A DNA stretch of 64,000 nt from Streptomyces sp. BK340 (GCF_007827595.1 NZ_VISR01000022.1:122804-186803), one strand, 5' to 3'. Numbered from the stretch's first letter, positions 43,860 through 52,858 are shown. Made by a program: numbers and translations. The notes: generated from the sequence alone by a model not told the origin.

Positions 43860-44813
43860 TCAGTCCTCGTCGGGCACGCTCGACGGGTCCGGTACCCGGC
43901 GGGCCCGGGGCAGCGGGGCGGTGGTCGGCGCCGCGGGTGCGGGCTGGGCGTGGCGTGGCCGGCGGGGACGTACGACGCGCAGCCACAGCAGCGCCAGCAG
44001 TGCCGCGAGCGCGGCGAACGGCAGGACCGCGCCGAGGGCCAGTGCGATCCAGCGCAGCATCGTGACGAACACGTGCCAGCCGCCCGACACGGCGTCCACG
44101 AAGCCGGGGGTGTCGTCCTCGGCGGCCTTCTTCACGGGCGTCTCGGACAGGGCCAGGGTGATGGTGGCGAGGCTGGTGCGGTCCTTCAGGGACGCCTGCT
44201 GCGCGAGCAGCGCCTCCAGGTCCGCCTCCCGGCTGCTCAACTCCCCTTCCAGGGTGACGACGTCGCTCAGCCTGGTCGCCTTGTCCATCAGCTCGCGGAT
44301 CCGGGCCACGCTGGTCCGCTGCGACTTGATCCGGCTGTCCACGTCCACGACCTGGTCGGTGACGTCCTGCGCCTTCGCCGTGCGCTCGACCAGCTTCCCG
44401 GCGCCCTGCAGGTCGGCGAGGACCTCGTCGTACTTCTCGGTGGGCACGCGCAGCACGACCCGGGTCTGCTCGTGGCCCTCGGCGTCCCGGCTGGTGCTCT
44501 CCTTGCCGACGTAGCCGCCCGCGCTCGCGGCGGTGGTGCGGGCGGCCTCCAGTGCCTTGGGCACGTCCTTGACCTCGACGGTCAGGGAGGCGGTGCGGAT
44601 GATGGCGCTCGGAATCGGCCTGGGCGTTCCCGGGGCCGACTTGGCGTCCTCCGCCTTGGCCCCGGCGGCGCCCGCCTGCGGTGCCGGGCGCCCCGCGGCC
44701 GACTTCGCGTCGCCCGAGTCGTCCGCGCCGCTGCACCCGGCGAGCGCGAGGGCGGCGGCGAGCAGGACCCCGGCCAGGACCTGGACGGAACGTGCGGAGT
44801 GCGGTGTGCGCAT
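43860..44813 (-). CDS. DUF4349 lipoprotein
   Basis: A 317-residue membrane-associated protein. The lipoprotein signal has lipobox LAGC with Cys27. After a linker, DUF4349 reads IIRTASLTVEVKDVPKALEAARTTAASAGGYVGKE, followed by a long coiled-coil (~150-220, QVVDVDSRIKSQRTSVARIRELMDKATRL). A C-terminal TM (~255-283, ALGAVLPFAALAALLALLWL) precedes a basic cytosolic tail. Function unknown; the coiled-coil plus two anchors resembles signalling or envelope proteins. ATG 44813 is chosen because the signal starts there. Confidence 0.85.
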   Translation of the reverse strand: MRTPHSARSVQVLAGVLLAAALALAGCSGADDSGDAKSAAGRPAPQAGAAGAKAEDAKSAPGTPRPIPSAIIRTASLTVEVKDVPKALEAARTTAASAGGYVGKESTSRDAEGHEQTRVVLRVPTEKYDEVLADLQGAGKLVERTAKAQDVTDQVVDVDSRIKSQRTSVARIRELMDKATRLSDVVTLEGELSSREADLEALLAQQASLKDRTSLATITLALSETPVKKAAEDDTPGFVDAVSGGWHVFVTMLRWIALALGAVLPFAALAALLALLWLRVVRPRRPRHAQPAPAAPTTAPLPRARRVPDPSSVPDED

Positions 44814-44974
44814 GGGCGGACCCCCGATGACGGTGACTTGCGACGACGCTCCTTCGACGCCGGTGCCGCGGGGAACGTTGGATCGCGTCGGTTCCGATGC
44901 GGTCACGGTCCGGACTCGTCCCGGACTCCGGGCCTTGGGCGGGGGGTGCCGAAGAGGTCTGAGAGAGTGGGGCC

Positions 44975-46507
44975 ATGAGCGCAACGGGTACGCACACGGG
45001 GCACGCCGTCGTCATCGGAGCCGGTATCGCCGGGCTGGCGGCCGCCCACCGGCTGCTGGAGCGCGGGCTGCGGGTGACCGTCCTGGAGGCCTCCGGCCGG
45101 GTCGGCGGCAAGCTGCTGCCGGGCGAGATCGCGGGCGTACGGGTGGACCTGGGCGCCGAGTCGATGCTCGCCCGCCGCCCCGAGGCGGTCGCCCTGGCCC
45201 GCGAGGTGGGCCTCGCCGAGCAGCTCCGGCCGCCGGCCACCGCGACCGCCTCGATCTGGACGCGCGGCGCCCTGCGCCCGATGCCCAAGGGCCATGTGAT
45301 GGGCGTCCCCGGCACGGCCGGCGCCCTGGCGGGTGTCCTGTCCGACGAGGGCCTGGCCCGCATCGAGCGCGACGCCGCACTGCCCCGCACGGAGGTCGGC
45401 GACGACGTGGCCGTGGGGGAGTACGTGGCGGAGCGGCTCGGCCGCGAGGTCGTCGACCGCCTGGTCGATCCCCTGCTGGGCGGGGTGTACGCCGGCGACG
45501 CGTACCGCATCTCGATGCGCTCGGCCGTCCCGCAGCTCTTCCAGGCGGCCCGCACCCACGACTCGCTCACGGCGGCCGTCCGCGACATCCAGGCCAGGGC
45601 CGCCGCCGGCCGGCAGACCGGGCCCGTGTTCATGGGCATCGAGGGCGGGGTGGGCCGGCTGCCGCTCGCGGTCGCCGAGGCGGTGCGGGCGCGCGGCGGC
45701 GAGATCCTGACCGGGACACCGGTGACGGAGCTGCGCCGGGCCGGGGCGGATCCGGACGTCTCGGACGGGGCGCCGGACGGCGTGGCCGCGGGTGCGCACG
45801 AGGACGCCGGGGCGCCGCGGCCGGACGCCGCGTGGCGCGTCGTGGCCGGTCACCGTGTGCTGTACGCGGACGCCGTCGTCCTCGCCGTCCCCGCCCACAC
45901 GGCCGCCGGCCTGCTGCGCGCCGAGGCCCCGGCCGCGGCCGCCGAACTCGCCACCGTCGAGTACGCCTCCATGGCCCTGATCACCCTCGCCTACCGGCGT
46001 TCCGACCTCGCCCTCCCCGAGGGCAGCGGCTTCCTGGTGCCGCCCGTCGACGGCCGCACCGTCAAGGCGTCGACCTTCGCCTCCCAGAAGTGGGGCTGGA
46101 TCGCGGACGAGGACCCGGACGTGGTGGTGCTGCGCACCTCCGTCGGGCGTCACGGCGAGACGGAGATCCTCCAGCGCGAGGACGCCGAGCTGGTCGAGGT
46201 CTCCCGGCACGACCTGCGCGAGGCGACCGGCCTGGCCGCCGTGCCGCTGCAGACCCGGGTGACCCGCTGGACCGACGGCCTGCCCCAGTACCCGGTGGGC
46301 CACCACGCGCGCGTGGCCCGCATCCGCGAACACGTCGCCAAGCTGCCGGGCCTCGCGGTGTGCGGCGCGCAGTACGACGGCGTCGGCATCCCCGCCTGCA
46401 TCGCGAGCGCGTACGCGGCGGTGGACCAGCTGGGCGGCGACCTGAGCGGGGTCCGCGAACTGACGGCCAACCCGGTGCAGAGCCTGCACGGCGGAGCGGG
46501 AGAATAG
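44975..46507 (+). CDS. hemY: Coproporphyrinogen III oxidase / protoporphyrinogen oxidase (HemY/CgoX type)
   Basis: An FAD-dependent, oxygen-using oxidase of 510 residues. The dinucleotide-binding motif is AVVIGAGIAGLAAAHRLLERG, followed by VTVLEASGRVGGKL and MGIEGGVGRLPLAVAEAV. The C-terminus has CGAQYDGVGIPACIASAYAAV. In actinobacteria this enzyme makes coproporphyrin III for the coproporphyrin-dependent pathway and is also called CgoX. hemQ follows 5 nt downstream, which supports that role. It is divergent from the DUF4349 gene. Confidence 0.94.
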   Translation: MSATGTHTGHAVVIGAGIAGLAAAHRLLERGLRVTVLEASGRVGGKLLPGEIAGVRVDLGAESMLARRPEAVALAREVGLAEQLRPPATATASIWTRGALRPMPKGHVMGVPGTAGALAGVLSDEGLARIERDAALPRTEVGDDVAVGEYVAERLGREVVDRLVDPLLGGVYAGDAYRISMRSAVPQLFQAARTHDSLTAAVRDIQARAAAGRQTGPVFMGIEGGVGRLPLAVAEAVRARGGEILTGTPVTELRRAGADPDVSDGAPDGVAAGAHEDAGAPRPDAAWRVVAGHRVLYADAVVLAVPAHTAAGLLRAEAPAAAAELATVEYASMALITLAYRRSDLALPEGSGFLVPPVDGRTVKASTFASQKWGWIADEDPDVVVLRTSVGRHGETEILQREDAELVEVSRHDLREATGLAAVPLQTRVTRWTDGLPQYPVGHHARVARIREHVAKLPGLAVCGAQYDGVGIPACIASAYAAVDQLGGDLSGVRELTANPVQSLHGGAGE

Positions 46508-46512
46508 GGACC

Positions 46513-47244
46513 ATGAGTGACGACGCCCCCACCACCGAGTCCGGCAGGGTCCCGAACAAGGGCAAGCTGGCCAAGGACCTCAACGAGGTCATCCGCTACA
46601 CCCTCTGGTCGGTCTTCAAGCTGAAGGAGGTCCTGCCGGAGGACCGCGCGGGTTACGCCGACGAGGTCCAGGAGCTGTTCGACCAGCTCGCCGCCAAGGA
46701 CGTGACGATCCGCGGCACCTACGACGTCTCCGGCCTGCGTGCCGACGCGGACCTCATGATCTGGTGGCACGCCGAGACCAGCGACCAGCTGCAGGAGGCG
46801 TACAACCTCTTCCGCCGCACCAGGCTGGGCCGCCACCTGGAGCCGGTCTGGTCGAACATGGCGCTGCACCGCCCCGCCGAGTTCAACCGCTCGCACATCC
46901 CGGCGTTCCTCGCCGACGAGACGCCCCGCAACTACGTGAGCGTCTACCCGTTCGTGCGCTCCTACGACTGGTACCTGCTGCCGGACGAGGACCGCCGCCG
47001 CATGCTCGCCGACCACGGCAAGATGGCCCGCGGCTACCCGGACGTGCGCGCCAACACGGTCGCCTCGTTCTCGCTCGGCGACTACGAGTGGGTGCTCGCC
47101 TTCGAGGCAGACGAGCTGTACCGCATCGTCGACCTCATGCGTCACCTGCGCGCCTCGGAGGCCCGCATGCACGTCCGCGAAGAGGTTCCGTTCTTCACGG
47201 GGCGCCGCAAGTCCGTGGCCGACCTGGTCGCCGGGCTCGCCTAG
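46513..47244 (+). CDS. hemQ: Coproheme decarboxylase HemQ (chlorite dismutase-like)
   Basis: Oxidatively decarboxylates coproheme to haem b in the last step of the actinobacterial haem pathway. The product has 243 residues, normal for ChdC. The core includes RYTLWSVFKL, DVSGLRADADLMIWWHAE, YVSVYPFVRSYDWYLLPDEDRR and MLADHGKMARGYPDV, where the His is expected to ligate haem. ATG 46513 follows GGGAG and lies 5 nt after hemY. Its TAG stop overlaps the stop of the convergent peptidase gene within one CTAG. Confidence 0.94.
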   Translation: MSDDAPTTESGRVPNKGKLAKDLNEVIRYTLWSVFKLKEVLPEDRAGYADEVQELFDQLAAKDVTIRGTYDVSGLRADADLMIWWHAETSDQLQEAYNLFRRTRLGRHLEPVWSNMALHRPAEFNRSHIPAFLADETPRNYVSVYPFVRSYDWYLLPDEDRRRMLADHGKMARGYPDVRANTVASFSLGDYEWVLAFEADELYRIVDLMRHLRASEARMHVREEVPFFTGRRKSVADLVAGLA

Positions 47245-48875
47245 GCGGCCTTGCCCTTCAGGGAGTCCCGCAGGGACTTCCTGGGGGCGTTGTCCGCCGG
47301 CGCCTCGGGCTGCGGCTCCGGGCGCGGCGCGCACGCCGTGTGCCGCCCCGGGAGCCGGCCCTCCAGCAGGTAGGCGTCCAGGTGCGCGTTGACGCACCGG
47401 TTCGGGCCGCCCCCGATCCCGTGCGTGCCCGCGTCCCGTTCGGTCACCAGCACCGAGCCGGCCAGCCGCCGGTTCATCTCCAGCGCCCCCGCGTACGGCG
47501 TGGCCGCGTCCCGCTCGGCCGCCAGGATCAGCACCTGCGGCACCTCACCGGGTCCGGTGCGCACGTCCAGCGGCTGCTGCCGGGGTGCAGGCCAGTAGGC
47601 GCACGGCAGGTTCATCCACGCGTTGTCCCAGGTCTCGAACGGCGCCACGCGCGCGAGCCGTGTGTTGTCCCGGTCCCACACCTTCCAGTCCGTCGGCCAG
47701 GACGCGTCGTTGCACTCGACGGCCGTGTACACCGCGCTGCCGTTCTCGGCCTCGGCGGCCGTCTCCGGGCTCGGCGCCGCCAGCCGGACCAGCGGCTTCG
47801 CATCGCCCTTCAGATACGCCGACAGCGCGGCGGCCCGGCTCGGCCAGTAGTCGTCGTAGTACCCGGCGCCGAGGAACACGTTCTGCAGCTGCCCCGGCCC
47901 GACCTTCCCGTCCGCGGCCTTCGCGGCCAGCCGCCCGCGCGCGGTGTCGTAACTGCGCTGCACCTTCGCCGCCGTGTCGCCGAGCCGGTAGACGTCGTCG
48001 TGCCGGGCGGCCCACTCGCGGAAGTCGGTCCAGCGGTCCTCGAACGCGGCCGACTGGTCGAGGTTGTCGCGGTACCAGACCTTCGCCGGGTCCGGGTCCA
48101 CCGCCGAGTCCAGCACCATCCGCCGTAGGTGCGAGGGGAACAGCGTCGCGTACACCGCGCCGATGTAGGTGCCGTACGACGCTCCCATGAAGGTCAGCCG
48201 GTCCTCGTCCAGCGCCGCCCGCAGGACGTCCAGGTCACGGGCGTTGTTGAGCGAGTTGTAGAACCGCAGCCTGCCGCCCGACCGCCCGCCGCAGCCGCGC
48301 GCGTAGGCCTTCGCCTGGTCGATGCGCTGCCGCTTGTACTGCTCGGAGGGGTGGGTCGGCGACTGGGTGGGTCCCTTGAAGAAGTGCTTGGGATCCACGC
48401 ACGACAGCGGTGCCGAACGGTCCACCCCGCGCGGGGCGTAGCCGACCAGGTCGTAGGCGGCGGCGATCCGCTTCCACTCGGGGAACGTGCCGATCATCGG
48501 GAAGTACATGCCGGACGCGCCGGGACCGCCCGGGTTGTAGACGAGGGCGCCCTGCCGGGGCACCTTCCGCTTGCTGTTGTGCGGGTCCTTGTGGGTGGCG
48601 CGCACCCGGCTGACGGTCAGCTCGATCTGCTCGCCGTAGGGGTGGGCGTAGTCCAGCGGAACGCTCACCGTGCCGCACTGCAGGCCGGCCGGCGCGTGCA
48701 TCTCGGCGGCGCACTTGGCGAAGTCGACCCCGGCCGTACGGGCGCGCGCGGCGGCCACCGCGGCCCCGTGCAGCTCCGCCGCGCCGGGAACGGCCGGGGC
48801 GCCGCCCGCCGGGGCCGCGGCCAGGGTGGTCAGGAGCAAGGAACCGGCGGCCGAGTACAGGGCGGCTGCTCTCAT
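47241..48875 (-). CDS. Secreted alpha/beta-hydrolase peptidase (TAP/S33-like)
   Basis: A 544-residue exported serine hydrolase related to the Streptomyces tripeptidyl aminopeptidase group. The signal peptide is MRAAALYSAAGSLLLTTLAAAPAGG. The oxyanion region is LVYNPGGPGASG; the nucleophile Ser is in MGASYGTYIGAVYA, Asp in LAAERDAATPY and His in AGTHGIGGGPNRCV, within the TAP-like C-terminal domain. A proline-rich, basic tail follows. ATG 48875 follows GGAAAGGGA. It is convergent with hemQ. Confidence 0.9.
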   Translation of the reverse strand: MRAAALYSAAGSLLLTTLAAAPAGGAPAVPGAAELHGAAVAAARARTAGVDFAKCAAEMHAPAGLQCGTVSVPLDYAHPYGEQIELTVSRVRATHKDPHNSKRKVPRQGALVYNPGGPGASGMYFPMIGTFPEWKRIAAAYDLVGYAPRGVDRSAPLSCVDPKHFFKGPTQSPTHPSEQYKRQRIDQAKAYARGCGGRSGGRLRFYNSLNNARDLDVLRAALDEDRLTFMGASYGTYIGAVYATLFPSHLRRMVLDSAVDPDPAKVWYRDNLDQSAAFEDRWTDFREWAARHDDVYRLGDTAAKVQRSYDTARGRLAAKAADGKVGPGQLQNVFLGAGYYDDYWPSRAAALSAYLKGDAKPLVRLAAPSPETAAEAENGSAVYTAVECNDASWPTDWKVWDRDNTRLARVAPFETWDNAWMNLPCAYWPAPRQQPLDVRTGPGEVPQVLILAAERDAATPYAGALEMNRRLAGSVLVTERDAGTHGIGGGPNRCVNAHLDAYLLEGRLPGRHTACAPRPEPQPEAPADNAPRKSLRDSLKGKAA

Positions 48876-49025
48876 CGCGTATCCCTTTCCGTGCGCGGCG
48901 GCGATGGCACGGCTGCCACGGCCCCGGCGACGACAGAAGGGATGTTTCGTTCGGTCGCCGGTGAAGGCAAGCACCGCCCGGCGGGTGTCGCGGTCAATGC
49001 CCCCGATGCGCCCCCGGGTCCGGCC

Positions 49026-49811
49026 TCACTCCCGCCAGGGCTGGTCGCGGTGGGTGAAGGCCGCGCGCAGTCCGGGTTCGCCGATCGCGCGGACACCGCG
49101 TACGGCGACGGAGGTGAGGAAGGAACGCTCGTCGCCGTCACCGGCCGAACGCCGGGGCAGCGCACCCAGCAGCCGCTGTCCGGCGGGGGAGGCCCAGCGC
49201 GAGTACGGATGCACCTCGACCCGGGCGATGGCCAGACAGCTGAGGGTGAGGATGAGCGGCAGCGCGAACCACAGGGCGACGAGGAGGCGCGGCATGCCGG
49301 TCTGACCGGGCATCAGCAGCGCGGTCAGACCCAGCGCGGACACGACCAGTGCGGCGCCGCGCACCTGGCGCACTCCCGCCGCCACGGTCGTACGCGCGCC
49401 GTCGGGCACCGCGAGTCCCGCGCGCACCAGACCGTCGGCGAGCCGGAGTACGGCCTCCGCACCGGCGGCGGCGGCGCGCACCGGCGCGATCCGGGCCTGC
49501 CCCTCGGGCCCTATCGCCCCTATCACGGACTGCTCCATCTCGTCGTGGCCCCGCGGGTCCACGACCGTGGCCCACCCGGTGTGCGCGAGCAGCAGCCGCC
49601 GCTGCCGGGCCATGGACACCATGGTCACGTCGGCGACGCGTGCCGGGCCGCCGGACAGGAACGCCGCCTCGTACAGCGTCAGGGCATGCCCGTGGTCCGC
49701 GGCGGTGCGGTCCGTGTCGACAGCCACGGCGCGAACGGCGGCCAGGCACAGCCGGGTGCACGTGATACCGGCGAACGCCCAGGCCAGGAGCAGCAGAAGG
49801 ACCCAGAACAT
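49026..49811 (-). CDS. TIGR04222-like membrane protein
   Basis: A 261-residue protein. An N-terminal TM (FWVLLLLLAWAFAGITCTRLC) is followed by the TIGR04222-like block ALTLYEAAFLSGGPARVADVTMVSMARQRRLLLAHTG. Two more TMs lie at ~150-190 (GAALVVSALGLTALLMPG, MPRLLVALWFALPLILTLSCLAIA), then a cytosolic tail. Members of this family often end in a Gly/Cys-rich tail; this one ends in AAFTHRDQPWRE without Cys. It follows the MNIO and DUF4142 genes on the same strand, 96 nt after the latter. Function unknown. Confidence 0.7.
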   Translation of the reverse strand: MFWVLLLLLAWAFAGITCTRLCLAAVRAVAVDTDRTAADHGHALTLYEAAFLSGGPARVADVTMVSMARQRRLLLAHTGWATVVDPRGHDEMEQSVIGAIGPEGQARIAPVRAAAAGAEAVLRLADGLVRAGLAVPDGARTTVAAGVRQVRGAALVVSALGLTALLMPGQTGMPRLLVALWFALPLILTLSCLAIARVEVHPYSRWASPAGQRLLGALPRRSAGDGDERSFLTSVAVRGVRAIGEPGLRAAFTHRDQPWRE

Positions 49812-49907
49812 GACGTGTTTCTATGCCAGGGGCCTGGGAAACGCCATGCCTTGTTCACCATCCGGACCGAGTGTTGCAGGTCTGTGACGTTCCGTTTTTC
49901 CCGCAGG

Positions 49908-50675
49908 TCAGGGGCTGTTCGTCGGGGGCGGCCCGACGGCGGCGGGCGGCAGGGAGTAGGTCGCCGACGGCGAGGGCGCCACCGGCACCGCGGAGGCGGG
50001 GTCGACCGCGGGGGGAGTGGGCACGGGGGAGGCGGACGCCGCGAGGTCCCGGGCGAGCGCCGAGAAGTCGACGTACCCGGTCGCCTCCAGGATCTTGATG
50101 TGGTCCAGCACGGTCGCGTTGGCGTCGTCGGCCAGGTCGCGGACCAGGGTGTTCTGGGTGCCGGCGCGGACCTGGGCGACCAGGGAGAAGACCCGGCCGT
50201 GGGCGAGGCGCAGGATGCTCGTGAACTTGCGGTCGAAGTCCTGGCCCTGCGCCGAGTTCAGGGTCACGAGCCACTGCCTCTGCTGCTCGTTGGGCTCGTC
50301 GGGCAGGGGGATGCCGAGCTGGGTGGCGACGGTGCGGTCGTGCGCGTCGAGGGAGGTGTGGCCGTTGACCAGGTGCTGTCCGGCGTCGCGTACGGCCTGT
50401 GTGGTCCCCTTCCGCTCCGCCATCTGTCCGGCGGGCAGCTCCCACAGGCCCGCGAGCCGGACCTTGGTGACGAGGTCCCGGTCCTGCGCGGACAGCGGGC
50501 CGTACGGGGTCGTCACGGTCTGTGTGCTGAGTGTGTTCGCGTCGGTCGTGCCCGATCGGTCGGCGTAGGACCAGACCGGAAAGAGCAGCGCCGCGGTGGT
50601 CGCCGCCAGGCCCGTGATGATGAGTCCTGTGCCGCTGAATATGCCTCGGCCCTTGATGGGGGGTCGCGGTCGCAT
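49908..50675 (-). CDS. DUF4142 membrane-anchored protein
   Basis: A 255-residue protein. One N-terminal TM/signal anchor (GTGLIITGLAATTAALLFPVW) precedes an extracytoplasmic helical DUF4142 domain at ~75-215 (SAQDRDLVTKVRLAGLWELPAGQMAERKG, GQDFDRKFTSILRLAHG). The domain has the ferritin-like four-helix pattern but no clear metal ligands that I can assign. A Pro/Ser-rich tail ends the chain. ATG 50675 has AGGAGG ideally spaced. It lies between the MNIO enzyme and the TIGR04222-like gene. Confidence 0.8.
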   Translation of the reverse strand: MRPRPPIKGRGIFSGTGLIITGLAATTAALLFPVWSYADRSGTTDANTLSTQTVTTPYGPLSAQDRDLVTKVRLAGLWELPAGQMAERKGTTQAVRDAGQHLVNGHTSLDAHDRTVATQLGIPLPDEPNEQQRQWLVTLNSAQGQDFDRKFTSILRLAHGRVFSLVAQVRAGTQNTLVRDLADDANATVLDHIKILEATGYVDFSALARDLAASASPVPTPPAVDPASAVPVAPSPSATYSLPPAAVGPPPTNSP

Positions 50676-50822
50676 GGTGCCTCCTGCTCCGCGCCCCGGG
50701 GGTTCGTGCGGCGGGGGCGGGCTTGGCATATTACTTCGGCGTCCGGGGTGACCTTGCACCGCGCCGTCGAGCAGCGGCCCGCGGGCCGGTTCCGGGTGCG
50801 TTCCGGCTGGTCGCGCCGCTGT

Positions 50823-52133
50823 TCAACGTCTCCGCAGCAGTACCTTCGCCCGCGCCGACAGCCCCGGCGGCCGCGGCGTCGGACCCGACCGGTCCAGCCA
50901 CCACTCGCGCAGCCGGCGCCGTGCCCTCGCATCCTCGGGGCGCCCGACTTTCAGCAGATGCTCCGCGAAGTCCAGCGCATCCCGCCGGTACCCCCCGCTC
51001 ATCGGCCGCACCCGCGCGTACGCGAGGAACGCCACCCGGTATCCCTCCCCGAGCAGCACAGGCAGCTCGGGTGCCACCTTGGCCACGACATCCGCCCGCT
51101 TCGCCGCGAGCGCCCGCGCCTGCACCCCCATCCGCACCCGGTCGAACCCCTCCGGCACCGGCGTCCCGGCCACCAGCGAGGACAGCACCGCGGCCTGCGC
51201 GACACCGAGCCGCTGCCGGGCCTCGGGCGGGGCCAGGACGGCGACGCCCCCGCCCGGCTTCGCCGTACCACCGGCCGGCGCGGTCGCCCGGCCTGCCGTC
51301 ATGGCTCCCCGGCCGGCCGTCACGGCCCCCCGGACCGCCCCCAACTCCCGCTCCAGCTCGGCCGGATCGGGGAAGTTCTCGTCCCGCTCCAGCAGCACCC
51401 CGGGCGGTGCGACCCGGGACGCGAGGTCGGTCAGGATGTCGAGCACCGGACGCGGCACGGGGTGCGCGTGGCTGTCGTGCCAGACGCCGTCGCGCTCGAA
51501 GCCGCCCGCGACATGGACGTAGGCGATGGCCTCCAGGGGCAGCGCGGCGAGCGCCTCGGCCGGGTCCTCGCCCCGGTTGACGTGGTTGGTGTGCAGGTTG
51601 GCCACATCGATGAGCAGCCGCACCCCGGTCCGCTCGACCAGCTCGGCCAGGAACTGCCCCTCGGTCATCTCCTCGCCCGGCCAGGAGAACAGCGCGGCGA
51701 TGTTCTCCAGGGCGAGCGGCACCGGCAGCGCGTCCTGTGCGATCCGCACGTTCTCGCAGAGCACGTCGAGCGCGTCCCGGGTGCGCGGCACGGGCAGCAG
51801 ATGGCCCGCCTCCAGGTGCGGGGAGGCAGTGAGCGCGCCGCCCGCCCGCACGAACGCGATGTGCTCGGTGACCAGCGGCGCGCCGAGCGCCTCCACCCGC
51901 TCGGCCAGCGCCGTCAGCCGGCCCTCGTCGGGCCGGTCCGCACCGCCGAGGCCCAGGGAGACGCCGTGCGGTATCACGGTCACCCCGCGCTCGCGCAGCC
52001 CGAGCAGCGAGTCCGGGAGGTGTCCGGGGCAGACGTTCTCCGCCACGACCTCCACCCAGTCGATGCCCGGCATGCGCTCCACGGCGTCCGCGATCTCCGG
52101 CCGCCAGCCGATTCCCGTCCCCAGTCGCCGCAC
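50823..52133 (-). CDS. DUF692/MNIO-family oxidative enzyme fused to a BufC/DUF2063-like domain
   Basis: A 436-residue protein. Residues 1-~275 are a DUF692 TIM barrel (multinuclear non-haem iron-dependent oxidase, MNIO). Likely metal ligands appear in VIPHGVSLGLG, VTEHIAF, LALENIAAL, LIDVANLHTNHVNRG, YVHVAGG, WHDSHAHPV and LLERDENFPD. MNIO enzymes (MbnB, TglH, ChrH, BufB) modify Cys or other residues of ribosomal peptides, usually with a separate partner protein. Here, after an Ala/Gly linker (~285-315), a C-terminal domain (~318-425; AQAAVLSSLVAGTPVPEGFDRVR, LLGEGYRVAFLAYARVRP) resembles the DUF2063/BufC partner, so both parts sit in one chain. GTG 52133 follows GGAGGGGG. No obvious precursor peptide is adjacent. 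Confidence 0.85.
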   Translation of the reverse strand: MRRLGTGIGWRPEIADAVERMPGIDWVEVVAENVCPGHLPDSLLGLRERGVTVIPHGVSLGLGGADRPDEGRLTALAERVEALGAPLVTEHIAFVRAGGALTASPHLEAGHLLPVPRTRDALDVLCENVRIAQDALPVPLALENIAALFSWPGEEMTEGQFLAELVERTGVRLLIDVANLHTNHVNRGEDPAEALAALPLEAIAYVHVAGGFERDGVWHDSHAHPVPRPVLDILTDLASRVAPPGVLLERDENFPDPAELERELGAVRGAVTAGRGAMTAGRATAPAGGTAKPGGGVAVLAPPEARQRLGVAQAAVLSSLVAGTPVPEGFDRVRMGVQARALAAKRADVVAKVAPELPVLLGEGYRVAFLAYARVRPMSGGYRRDALDFAEHLLKVGRPEDARARRRLREWWLDRSGPTPRPPGLSARAKVLLRRR

Positions 52134-52237
52134 CGCTCCACCCCCTCCTTCTCCGAGTGACGGGGGTATGGCCCCGGCGCCCGGCCCCCAACCCCCGGGC
52201 CCGTGCCTTCAGAGCAACATTTGAGGTTCGCCGCTCG

Positions 52238-52846
52238 TCACCCCCGCACCGGCCACTCCTGCGGGGCCCGGCCCAGCAGGCGCAACGCCTCCTCCAGGGG
52301 CCCGGACCCGGCCGGCACCTCCAGCGCAGGGGCGAAGGCGAACCCCGGTCCGCGCCGGGCAGGGTCGCCGGGCACGCGCCGCGCCACGGCGAGCGCGGCG
52401 TCGAGCACATGGTCCGGCAGTTCCAGGCGGGCGCCGAGGGCGGCGGCGACATCCCAGGCATGCACCACGTAGTCGACGAAGTGGAAACTGACGGCCCGGC
52501 CGCCCGGGACGGGCCCGCCCAGCTCCGGCAGAGCGAACTCGCGCTCGGCCGCGCCCGGTTCGGCGAAGGCCGCGAGTACGGCGGTGGCGGCCACCCGGTG
52601 CGCCCCGGCGGGGTCCCGCATGTCCTCCGGCTCCCGCCAGTGCGCAGCCTCGTGCCCCGCACCCCGCGCGGCCGCCGCGAAGCCGAGGTGCTGCGCGGTC
52701 ATGTGTGCCACGAGCCGCCGCAGGCTCCACCCCGCGCACGGGGTGTCCCGCTCCCAGTCCGACTCCTCCGCCAGTCCCACCATCCGCACGGCCTCGTGCA
52801 CGGCGATGCGGTCGAGTTCCACGATGTCGCTCTCGGTGACGGTCAT
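52238..52846 (-). CDS. TIGR03086-like DinB/MDMPI metal-binding protein
   Basis: A ~202-residue protein of the mycothiol-dependent maleylpyruvate isomerase-like/DinB superfamily (TIGR03086-like). The helical bundle includes WERDTPCAGWSLRRLVAHMTAQHLGFA, whose His matches the metal-ligand position, and FHFVDYVVHAWDVAAALG with two further His. The reaction is unknown; relatives use mycothiol. The start is ATG 52846 (or 52858). A candidate TetR operator abuts the start, and the TetR gene lies just upstream on the same strand. Confidence 0.8.
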   Translation of the reverse strand: MTVTESDIVELDRIAVHEAVRMVGLAEESDWERDTPCAGWSLRRLVAHMTAQHLGFAAAARGAGHEAAHWREPEDMRDPAGAHRVAATAVLAAFAEPGAAEREFALPELGGPVPGGRAVSFHFVDYVVHAWDVAAALGARLELPDHVLDAALAVARRVPGDPARRGPGFAFAPALEVPAGSGPLEEALRLLGRAPQEWPVRG

Positions 52847-52858
52847 GCGGGCGAGCAT

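Noticed and set aside
42747..44978. Plus-strand frame of 743 codons across the oxidoreductase and DUF4349 genes
   Set aside because: Runs antisense through two well-supported genes with low-complexity composition.
49812..49907. Search for a Cys-rich precursor peptide next to the MNIO gene (also 48876-49025, 50676-50822 and 52134-52237)
   Set aside because: No short frame with a start, ribosome site and several Cys was found in these gaps, so no precursor is claimed.
48129..52160. Plus-strand frame of 1343 codons over the MNIO region
   Set aside because: Antisense shadow; composition is Arg/Gly/Pro-rich and crosses several gene boundaries.
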